This document shows positions 1 to 8,756 of a stretch of DNA of 64,000 nt, one piece after another. The DNA lies in contig NZ_BAKJ01000001.1 in assembly GCF_000614125.1 (NCBI RefSeq), forward strand, positions 62,001 through 126,000, read 5' to 3'. Under the pieces are notes generated by a model that did not search any database, had not been told where the DNA came from, and saw only the letters and a list, made by a program, of their open reading frames with translations. This DNA is from Bacteroides rodentium JCM 16496. GTDB taxonomy: Bacteria > Bacteroidota > Bacteroidia > Bacteroidales > Bacteroidaceae. Numbering within the stretch: the first letter of the stretch is position 1; every line of letters begins with the position of its first letter. The position numbers and the translations under genes are program-made.

Positions 1-3000
1 ATATCGTCGTCGGCCTGGTAGTTCTGCTGCAGACTCAATAGGTATTGGCGTGCATCGAGCTTCTTGTCCATGGCTACATATACATCAGACAGAAGGATGA
101 AACTGCGTGCCAGCCAGTAGGCATGCGGTGTGCTCTGGTCGATGAAATGAAGGATTTCCTTTTCTGCAGAGGCATAGTTACCGGCGTTGTACCATTGCAG
201 TGCCACCAGATATTTGGCCTCGGCTCCATAAAGGGTACGGGTGTCTTTGGCCAGCAGCTGAAGGTCATCCATTGCCTTCTTGTCGGCTTTCTGGTTGAGG
301 TATGCCTTGGCACGGTAGTACAATGCCTCGTTCCGGAGCTCCGGAGACAGCTTGGCTTCGGCAAGCAAGGCTGTGGCGGCGTTGATGACTTCCGCATCAT
401 CATGCATCAGTGCTCCACAGCGCAGTACACCGATAGCGCCAAGCTGGCGGCGCTCTGCCGTGGTGGCTTTGGCCTGCAATTTCTTGTAGTCGGCCAATGC
501 CAGGTCATATTGCCGGCGGTTGAACAGTATTTCTCCATGCATCAGCAAAGCCTCTTCAGAATATGGGTTATCGGGGTATTCCAGCAGTTTTCCGGCATGT
601 TCCAATACCGCCTCGTCATCTTTCTGCTCTTTGCCTATGACGCAGAGGTAGTAGTGTGCATTCAGGCTGAAAGCGCCTCCCGGATAACTTTGCAGATAGC
701 GGGTGAAGCTTTCTTTGGCAGGTGCGGCTTCGCCTTTCATATATACTTTTTCGGCAGCGATGTAAGTCAGCGAGTCTTGCTCACTGGGTTCGAAGCGGAT
801 TTCTCCCGGCATTTGGGCGGCAAGGGCGGCAAACTCGTCCACACGGTTGGCATCTACGTAGATGGACTTCAAGTCGCGCATGGCAAGGCGGGCTTCCTCG
901 CTTCCGGGATATTGGGTGACTACATGTTTGTAGGCTTCTATGGCACGGTCATAGTCGTCGTTCTGGTAGTAAAGCAGGCCGATTTCAGCAGCTGCTTTAC
1001 GGCTGACGGGACTCTCGGGATACTTGCCGAGCAATTCGCGGAAGGTGGCAATAGCTTGGGGGCTGTTGTTGCTCTGTACGTAGGAGCGCCTTTTTCGTAA
1101 AGGGCATTGATGGCATAAGGCGAATCGGGATATTTGGCGGCAAGGCGGTCCAGCATGCTCACTTTCTCCGTATAGTTCTTCTGCATGCCATATACCAGTG
1201 CCAGCTGATAGACGGCGTAGTCTCCGGCAGGAGTGTTCAAGTTTTCGGCTTTGGCATAGTATTGCTTGGCCTCGTCGAAGCGGCGGACGTGCAGGTTGCA
1301 GTCACCGATACGGTTGTAGGCATCTGCCAATGCAGTCGGGTTTTCGCCTTTCTCCTGTTGGACAAAGTTGCGGAAACGGTTCTCTGCCGCCGAATAGTCT
1401 TTCTGGTGGAAAGCGATGTAGCCCAGGTTATAGTAGGCAAGGGCGAACATCTCCGTATCCCTCTGCCGGGTGAGTGACAGATATTCGTTGAAGTTGCGGG
1501 CAGCTTCTCTCATCCGGTTCAGGCGGTAATAAGACTCGCCGAGCCAGTAGAGGGCGTCTGCCTTGGTCTGGAGGTTGTATTGCCCCAGCGTGACGCTTTG
1601 GTCGAAGTAACCGATGGCCTGCTCGAACTGCGTGTTGGCAAAAGACTGGGTCCCGAGTTGGAACAGAATCTTTTGTTTGGCTTCCAGAATGGCTTTGCTG
1701 GGATGGGAGATACGGTCGATGGACTTGAGCGCGGCATCATAGCTGCGTGTATTCATGTATACTTCCACCAGGTAGTTGCTGACTTTCTCGGCATAAGGAG
1801 AGTTTGGAAACTCGTTCAGGAATTTCTCAAAGACGGTCACCGATTCGCCGAAAGCGGAATAGGAGGTCTCGTGAATACATAAGGCGTAGTTATAGGCGGC
1901 TTGTTCCTTGATTTTCGGGTCGGCATTGGAAGCGGCAGCCTGCTCGAAGGCCATACGTGCCTTGGTCTTGTCGGCCAGTTGCAGGTAAGCCAGTCCCATG
2001 TGCAGGTAGGCATTTTGGGAGAGAGCGTCGTTCTCGGCAGTCACTTCGCCAAGGATGAGGGGAACTTGCGAATACACGCCGCACCGGTAATAGGACATGC
2101 CCAGCATGTAGAGGGCATCTCTTCTACGAGTGGCGGACTCGGCATTGTGTTCCAGGTATTGTCCGAAGGACTTTACGGCTTCGTGGTATTTCCCGAAATG
2201 GTATTCGGCTGTACCGAGGATGCGGTTCAGCTCCGCCGTGTGCGTGTAGCTCAGGCCGTCGGGGTGGGCCGACAAAGCATTTTGCGCTACAATTTCCGCC
2301 TTGTCGTACTGCTTCTTCAGCAAGTAGATTTCGGCAATGTAATAGGGTACCAGGTTCTTGTACTTGGCATTGTCCTGCAGAGGCAGGAAACCGCTGAGCG
2401 CTTCGTCATACCGTCCTTGGGTATATCGGATATAAGAGATGTAGTAAGCACAGTCCGCTGCATATTTCCTGTTGGTGCTGCGCAGGGTCTCGAACCAGAT
2501 GGCTGCTTCCTTTACATTGCCCGTCTTCAGATGGCAGGTGGCAAGGCGGTAGGTCATGTCGTCACGCTCCTCGGTACCCAGAAGGTCGAGGCGGGCGGAG
2601 TTGAACATGGCGAGGGCATCGTCATAATTGCCTTCGAAGAAATAGGAGGAGGCGATTAAGGCATAGATGCGGTTGGCATGGGGAGTATCAGGATATTCGT
2701 CCAGGAAGGCGCGGAGCAGGTCTATGCTTTTGGGGTCTCTGAGCTCGTATGCGGCGCATACCAGCATGTATTCCGCTTCTTGCCGCTCTCCGGTATCGGG
2801 CAGAGGCTTGCCGTCTGCATTCATCTGGCGTACATAGGCTTGCAACGGAGAGATGGCGGCAGCATAGGCCTTTTGCCGGAACAGCGTTTGTCCTTCCTTG
2901 TAGAGTCGCTTGGGAGAAGTACTCTTCTCGCTTGTTTGTGCTGAGGCGAGTAAAGGTGCGCAACAGAGTGCTGTGCACAATATTCGGGAGATTTTATGTT

Positions 3001-3004
3001 TCAT
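1..3004 (-). CDS. TPR-repeat periplasmic protein, 3' part outside window
   Basis: This is a long exported tetratricopeptide-repeat protein, likely a scaffold for envelope proteins, although no partner is visible. It begins with a signal peptide (MKHKISRILCTALCCAPLLA, then SAQT). Dozens of TPR-like helical pairs follow, for example AYYNLGYIAFHQKDYSAAEN. The reading frame breaks near position 1087. Adding one C (GGCGC to GGCCGC) restores a continuous TPR protein down to position 1, and the true end lies beyond the window. A TATTTTTG -7 box sits 27 bp upstream. The function is not known. The TPR assignment is confident, and the break is probably a sequence error because the repeat pattern continues without loss. 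Confidence 0.85.
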
Positions 3005-3030
3005 CTTCTTTTGTTAGAATAGGTATTTTA

Positions 3031-3038
3031 CAAAAATA
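3031..3038 (-). promoter_or_regulatory. Bacteroides -7 promoter box for the TPR gene
   Basis: Read on the minus strand this is TATTTTTG, which matches the Bacteroides housekeeping -7 consensus TAnnTTTG. It lies 27 bp upstream of the TPR start codon. Confidence 0.6.
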
Positions 3039-3143
3039 CGGGTTTTAACCCGGAAATGTTGCGTTTGTTGTATCTTTTTAAGATATCTGTTCTTCCCCCT
3101 CTCTTCTCCTTGTCTTCTCCGTGTCTATACGGAGAGGGGTTAT

Positions 3144-3198
3144 AGGGAGCAGACAGGGAGCAGGTAGGGAGCAGACAGGGAGCAGACAGGGAGTGGCG
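3144..3198. repeat. Five 11-bp direct repeats (AGGGAGCAGAC)
   Basis: AGGGAGC/T recurs at 3144, 3155, 3166, 3177 and 3188, giving five exact 11-bp steps with the full unit AGGGAGCAGAC. It lies between the Nudix gene end and the TPR gene start. No protein is supported here. Confidence 0.85.
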
Positions 3199-3203
3199 GC
3201 ATG

Positions 3204-3734
3204 TCAGGAACGAACCTCTTGTTTCAGAAAGATTTCAAGTCCTTTGCGGATGGAGCCGAGCCCGAACTCTTCCGTACGGATAACCCTCAGGGGGAGGAAG
3301 AAGAGGTCTGCCGCGTCGTCCATCGCCTTGAAGTGCGAGGTGTCTTCCACCGTACAGCGGAAAAACATATCCAGCGTGTGTACGGGGAAGCCGGAATAGA
3401 TGTAGATATTGGGCAGGGAGAAGAGATATTCGGCCTTTGTCACCTTCATGCCGGTTTCTTCCCTTACTTCGCGGGCCACGCCTTCCTCGCCGGTCTCGGC
3501 GGTGTCGATGAAGCCTCCGGGGAGGTCCAGCGTCCCTTTGGCAGGCTCTTTGGCGCGGCGGCACACCAGCAGCTCGTCGCGCTCGTTCAGTATCAAGGCG
3601 ACGGTGGCGGAAGAGGGGTTGAAGTAGTAGACGAAACCGCAGTCGGCACACTGCTTCGACTTCTCGTTATGAACTTCGAAATGGGCTGAACCGCATTTCG
3701 GACAATATTTGAATTGCGAAAGTGGATGTTCCAT
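3204..3734 (-). CDS. Nudix hydrolase with N-terminal zinc ribbon
   Basis: This 176-residue enzyme probably hydrolyses a nucleoside-diphosphate-linked substrate such as NADH or an oxidised nucleotide. An N-terminal zinc ribbon is seen (YCPKCG near residues 11-16 and CADCG near 32-36), the arrangement found in NudC-like and related Nudix proteins. The Nudix box is intact, starting at GGFIDTAETGEEG and ending REVREETGM. It is monocistronic and has its own TATCTTTG -7 box 26 bp upstream. The substrate cannot be told from sequence; an NADH pyrophosphatase role is possible but the protein is shorter than NudC. Confidence 0.9.
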   Translation of the reverse strand: MEHPLSQFKYCPKCGSAHFEVHNEKSKQCADCGFVYYFNPSSATVALILNERDELLVCRRAKEPAKGTLDLPGGFIDTAETGEEGVAREVREETGMKVTKAEYLFSLPNIYIYSGFPVHTLDMFFRCTVEDTSHFKAMDDAADLFFLPLRVIRTEEFGLGSIRKGLEIFLKQEVRS

Positions 3735-3759
3735 GATATTTTAGCCTTTGTCCGGGGGA

Positions 3760-3767
3760 CAAAGATA
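3760..3767 (-). promoter_or_regulatory. Bacteroides -7 promoter box for the Nudix gene
   Basis: Minus-strand TATCTTTG, an exact TAnnTTTG match, located 26 bp before the Nudix start. Confidence 0.65.
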
Positions 3768-3823
3768 ATGGAAACCGGGTGTAGAATGAAAGGAACGGAG
3801 TTCTTTTTTTATATACGGATGTG

Positions 3824-3941
3824 TTTACAATAGGCTGTAAAGGTGTTTACATTATGGGGTAACGGGCTTTACATTCTTAGGTAACGGTCGTTACACTATG
3901 AAGTAAAGGCTTTTACCGAATAGAGTAACGACTTGGTAAAT
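3824..3941. repeat. 22-bp tandem dyad array, copy 1 (five units)
   Basis: Half-sites TTTAC or GTTAC start at 3824, 3846, 3868, 3890 and 3912, exactly 22 bp apart. Each is followed after 8 bp by an inverted GTAAA/GTAAC-type half-site (GTAGA-like variants occur) and then by a 4-bp spacer. The array ends with TGGTAAAT, which occupies the next 22-bp register at 3934. It lies in the divergent gap between the Nudix and exonuclease genes. The same architecture recurs at 44111. Confidence 0.9.
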
Positions 3942-4012
3942 GTAAGGCGCCGGTAATTAGGGTTAATAGCATATTTGTTTATTGACTATGTTTCTTGCGC
4001 AAATATTATTTC

Positions 4013-4020
4013 TATCTTTG
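4013..4020 (+). promoter_or_regulatory. Bacteroides -7 promoter box for the exonuclease gene
   Basis: TATCTTTG matches TAnnTTTG and lies 24 bp upstream of the ATG at 4045. This placement favours 4045 over the upstream in-frame ATG at 3982 as the true start. Confidence 0.65.
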
Positions 4021-4044
4021 GGAGTCATTAAACTCTCTGATAGG

Positions 4045-4539
4045 ATGAAAGATTTTGCAGCCATTGATTTTGAAACGGCCAACGAACAGCGTACCAGCGT
4101 TTGTAGTGTAGGAGTGGTTATCGTACGCGATGGGGAAATTGTGGACCATTATTATAGCCTCATCCGTCCCGAACCGGAGTATTACACTTATTGGAATACC
4201 CGCGTACATGGTCTGACGTTGGCAGATACCCAGGATGCTCCTGTCTTTCCCGTTGTGTGGCAGGAAATAGCTCCACGCATTGAAGGCTTGCCATTGGTAG
4301 CGCACAACAAGGCCTTTGATGAAAGCTGCCTGAAGGCTGTTTTCCGCACTTACTGCATGGATTATCCGGATTATGAGTTTCATTGTACTTTGCAGGCATC
4401 ACGCCGCGTCCTAAAGGGATTGCCCAACTACCAGCTGCACACGGTGGCCGCTTGTTGTGGCTACCAGCTGGAGCAACACCACCATGCATTGGCAGATGCG
4501 GAGGCTTGTGCGTGGATAGCCAAGGAGGTGATACGATGA
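4045..4539 (+). CDS. DnaQ-like 3'-5' exonuclease family protein
   Basis: This is a 164-residue DEDDh exonuclease domain protein related to the proofreading epsilon subunit of DNA polymerase III. The catalytic motifs are visible: AIDFETAN near residue 5 (Exo I), LVAHNKAFDES near residue 85 (Exo II) and HHALADAEA near residue 150 (Exo III, with the conserved His). The start at 4045 was chosen because the -7 promoter box lies between it and an upstream ATG. It is a single-domain protein, so it may act in DNA repair or RNA trimming rather than as part of the replicase. The gene sits just right of the first 22-bp array. Confidence 0.85.
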   Translation: MKDFAAIDFETANEQRTSVCSVGVVIVRDGEIVDHYYSLIRPEPEYYTYWNTRVHGLTLADTQDAPVFPVVWQEIAPRIEGLPLVAHNKAFDESCLKAVFRTYCMDYPDYEFHCTLQASRRVLKGLPNYQLHTVAACCGYQLEQHHHALADAEACAWIAKEVIR

Positions 4540-4617
4540 TAATGAAAAAGAAACTTTTTAAATTGCCGATTTGTTCTTAACTTTGTCAGGTCAGAATATT
4601 AATAAACAGACTGAAAG

Positions 4618-5091
4618 ATGAATGTAAGAGGAACATTTATGTGCTTGCTATGTGCCGGAGCACTGTTTGTGGCTTGTGGTAGCAAGAGTGGAAAGACTGC
4701 GGAAGTTGCTGGACAAGCCGATACGGTACATGTCGTTGGTGGTGATAAGGATAAGCATGGTTGCATTGCATCTGCCGGATATACCTGGAGTGAGGCTCAG
4801 AAAGACTGTATCCGTCTGTGGGAAAAAGGAGTCCGTATGAATGCCGTGGATGATGCGGGGAAGGTGTTGTTTCTGGTGTTCAGTCCCGATTCTACCCAAG
4901 TGGAACTGTTCTTTTCGGAAGAGGAAATGCCGAACGAGATTCTGGAGCGCTGTGGCCTTCCTTCGGGGGGATATGCTTGGAATGTAGAAGATGATGATAC
5001 GAAGAATGTGCGTTTGGAAGATGGAAAATGGACGGTCAGCCAGCGCGGTCGGCTTATTTACCGGCAGACGGAAGAGGCTGCGGGGAACTAA
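4618..5091 (+). CDS. Putative lipoprotein of unknown function
   Basis: The 157-residue product starts with a lipoprotein signal (MNVRGTFMCLLCAGALFVAC), with the lipobox ending at Cys20, so it is expected to be membrane-anchored outside the cytoplasm. A short motif, HGCIASAGYTWSEAQKDC, holds two cysteines that could pair. I do not recognise the family. The stop codon overlaps a possible ATG of the next gene, which suggests co-transcription with the inositol-phosphatase-family gene. Confidence 0.75.
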   Translation: MNVRGTFMCLLCAGALFVACGSKSGKTAEVAGQADTVHVVGGDKDKHGCIASAGYTWSEAQKDCIRLWEKGVRMNAVDDAGKVLFLVFSPDSTQVELFFSEEEMPNEILERCGLPSGGYAWNVEDDDTKNVRLEDGKWTVSQRGRLIYRQTEEAAGN

Positions 5092-5102
5092 TGTGTAAAG
5101 AG

Positions 5103-5899
5103 ATGGAAGATTTGAAGATATTGACAGAGTCTGTCTGCCGCATAGCCCGTGAGGCCGGATATTTCTTGAAAGAAGAGCGGAAAAGCTTCAGCCGGGAAGC
5201 GGTACAGAAGAAACAAGCCCATGATTATGTCTCTTATGTAGACAAGGAGTCGGAGAGGCGGGTGGTGGCTGCGCTTCGGGAACTTCTTCCCGAGGCCGGA
5301 TTTATAGCCGAGGAAGGTTCTGCTGTCTATCACGATGAACCTACTGTTGGGTAGTGGACCCGTTGGACGGGACAACGAATTATATTCATGATAATGCCCC
5401 CTATTGTGTCAGCATCGCTTTGCGCGACAAGGATTCTCTGTTGCTGGGAGTTGTTTATGACCCTTGTCGGGATGAATGTTTTTATGCCTGGCAGGGAGGT
5501 GGCGCTTATGTGAATGGAGAACGGATGGAGGTCTCGTCTGTCCGGCAGGTGGAGGACGCCTTTGTAGTGACGGAACTCCCTTATAATTCCGACCGGTATG
5601 CACGTACCGGTGAGCATCTGATTCATGAACTTTACGGGCGTGTGGCGGGCATCCGTATGACCGGGTCTGCTGCGCTTGCCATCTGCTATGTGGCTGCCGG
5701 ACGTTTTGATGCCTGGCTTGAGGCGTTTATCGGCAAATGGGACTTTTCTGCGGCTGCGCTGATGGTGCTGGAGGCTGGTGGAAGAATCACTGACTTTGGC
5801 GGTAGTGACGCCTTTTTGGACGGACATCATATCATTGCCACTAACGGACCGCTGCATCCGCTGTTCTTGAAGCTGGCAGGCGAGGTCTCTCCATTGTAG
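5103..5899 (+). CDS. Inositol monophosphatase / CysQ family phosphatase (frame broken)
   Basis: This metal-dependent phosphatase belongs to the inositol monophosphatase superfamily, whose members act on inositol phosphates, PAP or similar small phosphates. The metal-binding motif DPLDGTTNYIH is at about residue 83 and the C-terminal WDFSAAALMVLEAGG motif near residue 210. A one-base loss near 5348 breaks the frame just before CWVVDPLDG. Adding a base in GAACC (for example GAAGCC) restores about 265 residues, normal for the family. The start may be 5103 or 5091; both ATGs are in frame. The exact substrate is not decidable. Confidence 0.85.
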
Positions 5900-6004
5900 A
5901 AAATGAGGCGTTGGACTCATTGGAGCTTGTTTGGATTTTACATGGGCTACTCAAGGAAATTCGGACAAGCTCTTGCCCTGTTGCCGTTTTTTTAATACTA
6001 TACG

Positions 6005-6709
6005 ATGAAAAACATAGTTAAAACCTGGTTCTTTTCTTTTGTCCACCTCTTCTTCCCGCGTCAGTGTGCCGTGTGTGGTGCTATCTTGCAAGAGGGTGAA
6101 GAGGGCATCTGCATGAAGTGCAATATGGATATGCCCCGGACAAACTACCATCTTCGTAAGGACAATCCGGTGGAACGTATGTTCTGGGGGAAGATGCCGC
6201 TGGAGCGTGCCACTTCTTGTTTCTTTTATCATAAAGGGAGTGATTTCCGCCGCATTCTCCATCAGTTGAAATATGGAGGGAGGAAAGACCTTGGCGAAGT
6301 GATGGGGCGGTTTATGGCGGCAGAGTTGTCGGTTGCCGGTTTCTTCAGTGACGTGGATGTCATAGTCCCCGTTCCTCTGCATCCGCGTAAGCGGAGAATG
6401 CGCGGGTACAATCAGAGCGAATGTATAGCCCGCGGTGTTTCCGCTGTCACCGGTATTCCCGTGGATACTGTTTCCGTTGCCCGTATGAAGCATACGGAAA
6501 CGCAGACCCGTAAATCCTCTTATGAACGGTGGGAGAATGTGGAGGGTATCTTTTGCCTGCGTCGTGCTGACGCTTTTGCAGGGAAGCATGTACTGATTAT
6601 AGATGACGTATTGACTACCGGTGCCACCACTACGGCTTGTGCCGATGCGTTCAAGGAAGTGGAGGGGGTGCGCATCAGTGTATTGACACTGGCGGTGGCG
6701 GCCTCATAA
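6005..6709 (+). CDS. ComF family phosphoribosyltransferase-like protein
   Basis: This 234-residue ComF-type protein has an N-terminal four-cysteine zinc motif (CAVCG near residue 20 and CMKC near 37) followed by a phosphoribosyltransferase fold. The PRPP-binding signature VLIIDDVLTTGATTTA is near residues 197-212. Family members are linked to DNA uptake in naturally competent bacteria, but in Bacteroides the role is unproven. It stands alone, about 100 bp after the phosphatase gene, and converges on the next gene with a gap of one base. Confidence 0.88.
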   Translation: MKNIVKTWFFSFVHLFFPRQCAVCGAILQEGEEGICMKCNMDMPRTNYHLRKDNPVERMFWGKMPLERATSCFFYHKGSDFRRILHQLKYGGRKDLGEVMGRFMAAELSVAGFFSDVDVIVPVPLHPRKRRMRGYNQSECIARGVSAVTGIPVDTVSVARMKHTETQTRKSSYERWENVEGIFCLRRADAFAGKHVLIIDDVLTTGATTTACADAFKEVEGVRISVLTLAVAAS

Positions 6710-6710
6710 G

Positions 6711-7319
6711 TCAGAAACGATAGCGGCCGCCTGCTACGATTGTTCCGGTATATCCTACTCCGAATTCGGTGAAGAAGGCAAACCGGCTTCCGTATTCGAT
6801 GCCTAGAAAACTGAATTGATAAGCGAATTTTGTCTTGTGAAAGACTTCTCCTCCAAAACTGTTCCGGAGGAAATAGGCACCGAGCCCTGCTGAGGTATAC
6901 AGAGAGAATTTGGGTCGGGTAAACCAGTGCCACCGGAAGGTGGGAAGAACATACAGATACCTTCGGTTGTCTTTGGTGTTTTCATCCAAAGCTTCGTAAA
7001 GGCTGCTGGCTGTCCCTTTGTTGCCGGTTATTCCTCCGGTTACTCCCAGGCTGATTTTGCGGTTGAATCTATAAATGTAGCTGATGTTCAGGGCACCGTA
7101 GTAGTTTGTCTTTTCGCGTGTATAAATTCCGAAACTCAGTACCGGAGCGAAGCACTCCTCGGCCATGCTGTTGGCATCGGTAATGGGCAGGAAACCATAG
7201 CTGACGGAAAATTCATGGTGCCGGAACTTTTCTTGGGGCAGAACGGGTATGTCTTGTGCTTTGCAAAATGTACATACAGTCAATCCGATGATTAAAAAGA
7301 GTAGGGCTGTTCTCATCAT
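6711..7319 (-). CDS. Predicted outer-membrane beta-barrel protein, unknown function
   Basis: The 202-residue product has a signal peptide (MMRTALLFLIIGLTVCTFCK, then AQD). It then shows alternating aromatic and polar residues (YYGALNISYIYRFNRKISLG, YQFSFLGIEYGSRFAFF) and ends in YRF, as outer-membrane barrels do. It resembles small outer-membrane-like proteins of Bacteroidetes, but I cannot name a family. Its stop is one base from the end of the convergent comF gene. Confidence 0.7.
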   Translation of the reverse strand: MMRTALLFLIIGLTVCTFCKAQDIPVLPQEKFRHHEFSVSYGFLPITDANSMAEECFAPVLSFGIYTREKTNYYGALNISYIYRFNRKISLGVTGGITGNKGTASSLYEALDENTKDNRRYLYVLPTFRWHWFTRPKFSLYTSAGLGAYFLRNSFGGEVFHKTKFAYQFSFLGIEYGSRFAFFTEFGVGYTGTIVAGGRYRF

Positions 7320-7465
7320 AGTCGTATTTTTGAATTAAATTTCATGGTTCTGCAAATAAAGACAGAAGGTCGAGACAAATTCCCTATAAATATTCCACAA
7401 ATATATGTTAATTTCATGAAAGATGAAAGATTTCCGTTTGTTCGTTAAGTGCGGCTGATGGAGAA

Positions 7466-7500
7466 AACAAAAAAGGTTCGCCTGATTGACGAACCTTTTT
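7466..7500 (-). terminator. Intrinsic terminator of the tRNA-Asn pair
   Basis: Perfect 11-bp stem (AAAAAGGTTCG at 7470-7480, CGAACCTTTTT at 7490-7500) with a 9-nt loop. On the minus strand it is followed by a T-run, directly downstream of the second tRNA. It is partly symmetric and could also work in the other direction. Confidence 0.85.
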
Positions 7501-7501
7501 G

Positions 7502-7575
7502 CTCTTCCTCTTGGACTTGAACCAAGGACCCTCTGATTAACAGTCAGATGCTCTAACCGACTGAGCTAAGGAAGA
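7502..7575 (-). tRNA. tRNA-Asn (anticodon GTT), copy 2
   Basis: A 74-nt cloverleaf can be drawn. The acceptor stem pairs TCTTCCT with AGGAAGA, discriminator G. The D arm is GCTC/GAGC, the anticodon stem TCTGA/TCAGA has loop CTGTTAA (anticodon GTT), and the T arm is CTTGG/CCAAG with TTCAAGT. CCA is not encoded. It is identical to the copy 21 bp upstream. Confidence 0.95.
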
Positions 7576-7596
7576 ATATGCATTCAAGTTTTTTCG

Positions 7597-7670
7597 CTCT
7601 TCCTCTTGGACTTGAACCAAGGACCCTCTGATTAACAGTCAGATGCTCTAACCGACTGAGCTAAGGAAGA
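7597..7670 (-). tRNA. tRNA-Asn (anticodon GTT), copy 1
   Basis: Same 74-nt sequence and fold as the downstream copy, anticodon GTT for asparagine. It is the promoter-proximal tRNA; the pair probably forms one transcript ending at the hairpin at 7470-7500. Confidence 0.95.
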
Positions 7671-7694
7671 ATGTTGTTTTTTCTCAAATGCGCT

Positions 7695-7703
7695 GCAAAA
7701 GTA
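7695..7703 (-). promoter_or_regulatory. Promoter -7 box for the tRNA-Asn operon
   Basis: Minus-strand TACTTTTGC fits TAnnTTTG. A TTG lies 20 bp further upstream, the spacing expected for the Bacteroides -33 element. It is 25 bp from the tRNA 5' end. Confidence 0.65.
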
Positions 7704-7726
7704 ATAGGATATTTTGAAATATGCAA

Positions 7727-7734
7727 TATCTTTG
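7727..7734 (+). promoter_or_regulatory. Promoter -7 box for the PfkB kinase gene
   Basis: TATCTTTG, an exact -7 consensus, lies 18 bp before the ATG at 7752. It is divergent from, and interleaved with, the tRNA promoter, so the two may compete. Confidence 0.6.
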
Positions 7735-7751
7735 CAAAAAAAATATCGAAG

Positions 7752-8734
7752 ATGGATAAAATAATTGGATTGGGCAACGCTTTGGTCGATGCGCTGGCAA
7801 TCATTGAGGATGATAATATTTTGACGGAGTTGCAGCTCCCGAAAGGAAGCATGACGCTGATTGATGAAGATAAGTTCTTGAAAATTAGTGAGTTTTTCAG
7901 CCGGATGAAGACGCACCTGGCTAACGGAGGTTCTGCCGGAAACGCAATTCGGGCAATGGCATGCTTGGTGCAGGTACGGGATTCATCGGAAAAGTAAGCA
8001 ATGACTTTTATGGTAACTTTTTCCGAGATAGCTTGCTGGAACGTGGGACAGAGGCGAATTTATTGCTTTCCACTACCCTTCCGTCCGGTGTAGCTTCTAC
8101 TTTCATTTCTCCTGATGGGGAACGTACTTTCGGCACTTATTTGGGGGCGGCTTCTACATTGAAGGCGGAAGATCTTTCGCTGGATATGTTCAAAGGATAT
8201 GCTTACCTATTTATAGAGGGGTATCTGGTGCAAGACCATGATATGATTCTCCGTGCCATTGAACTGGCTAAAGAGGCCGGCTTACAAGTATGTTTGGACA
8301 TGGCGAGCTACAATATAGTAGAAGGAGACCTTGAATTTTTCTCTCTGTTGGTCAATAAATATGTGGATATTGTTTTTGCCAATGAGGAAGAGGCAAAGGC
8401 CTTTACGGGTAAGGAACCGGAGGAAGCATTGGACATCATTGCCAAAATGTGTAGCATAGCCATTGTAAAGGTGGGTGCCCGTGGTTCTCTGATTCGCAAA
8501 GGTACAGAGATGGTGCAGGTACAAGCGGCTCCGGTAGAGAAAGTGGTGGACACTACAGGAGCGGGCGACTATTTTGCGGCAGGTTTCTTGTATGGACTGA
8601 CGTGTGGCTACTCGCTGGAGAAATGTGGCAAGATAGGCTCCCTTCTCTCCAAAGATGTGATACAAGTGGTGGGTACGGAGCTTCAGGCTGCACAATGGGA
8701 AAAAATCAAGGAAGAAATTTTATTAATTAATTAG
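7752..8734 (+). CDS. PfkB-family carbohydrate/nucleoside kinase (frame broken)
   Basis: The restored 327-residue protein is a ribokinase/adenosine-kinase-like enzyme. It has the N-terminal substrate motif NGGSAGNAIRAM near residue 57 and the C-terminal PfkB signature DTTGAGDYFAAGFLYG near residues 265-280, where the Asp of GAGD is the catalytic base. The frame breaks near 7960. Changing ATGGCATG to ATGGCCATG joins the halves as RAMAMLGAGTGFIGK. It is followed after 22 bp by the S41 protease, probably in the same operon. Adenosine kinase is the likeliest subtype by resemblance, but this is not certain. Confidence 0.88.
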
Positions 8735-8756
8735 CACATTATCATATAGACATATT

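Noticed and set aside
45..1100. Plus-strand open frame opposite the TPR gene
   Set aside because: The minus frame gives clear TPR repeats; the plus frame has no domain.
3824..3941. CRISPR array
   Set aside because: The period is only 22 bp, there are no unique spacers of 30 bp or more, no fixed repeat, and no cas genes in the window.
7470..7500. tRNA-associated integration site of a mobile element
   Set aside because: The two tRNA-Asn genes are intact tandem copies, and no integrase or repeated tRNA 3' end beyond them was found.
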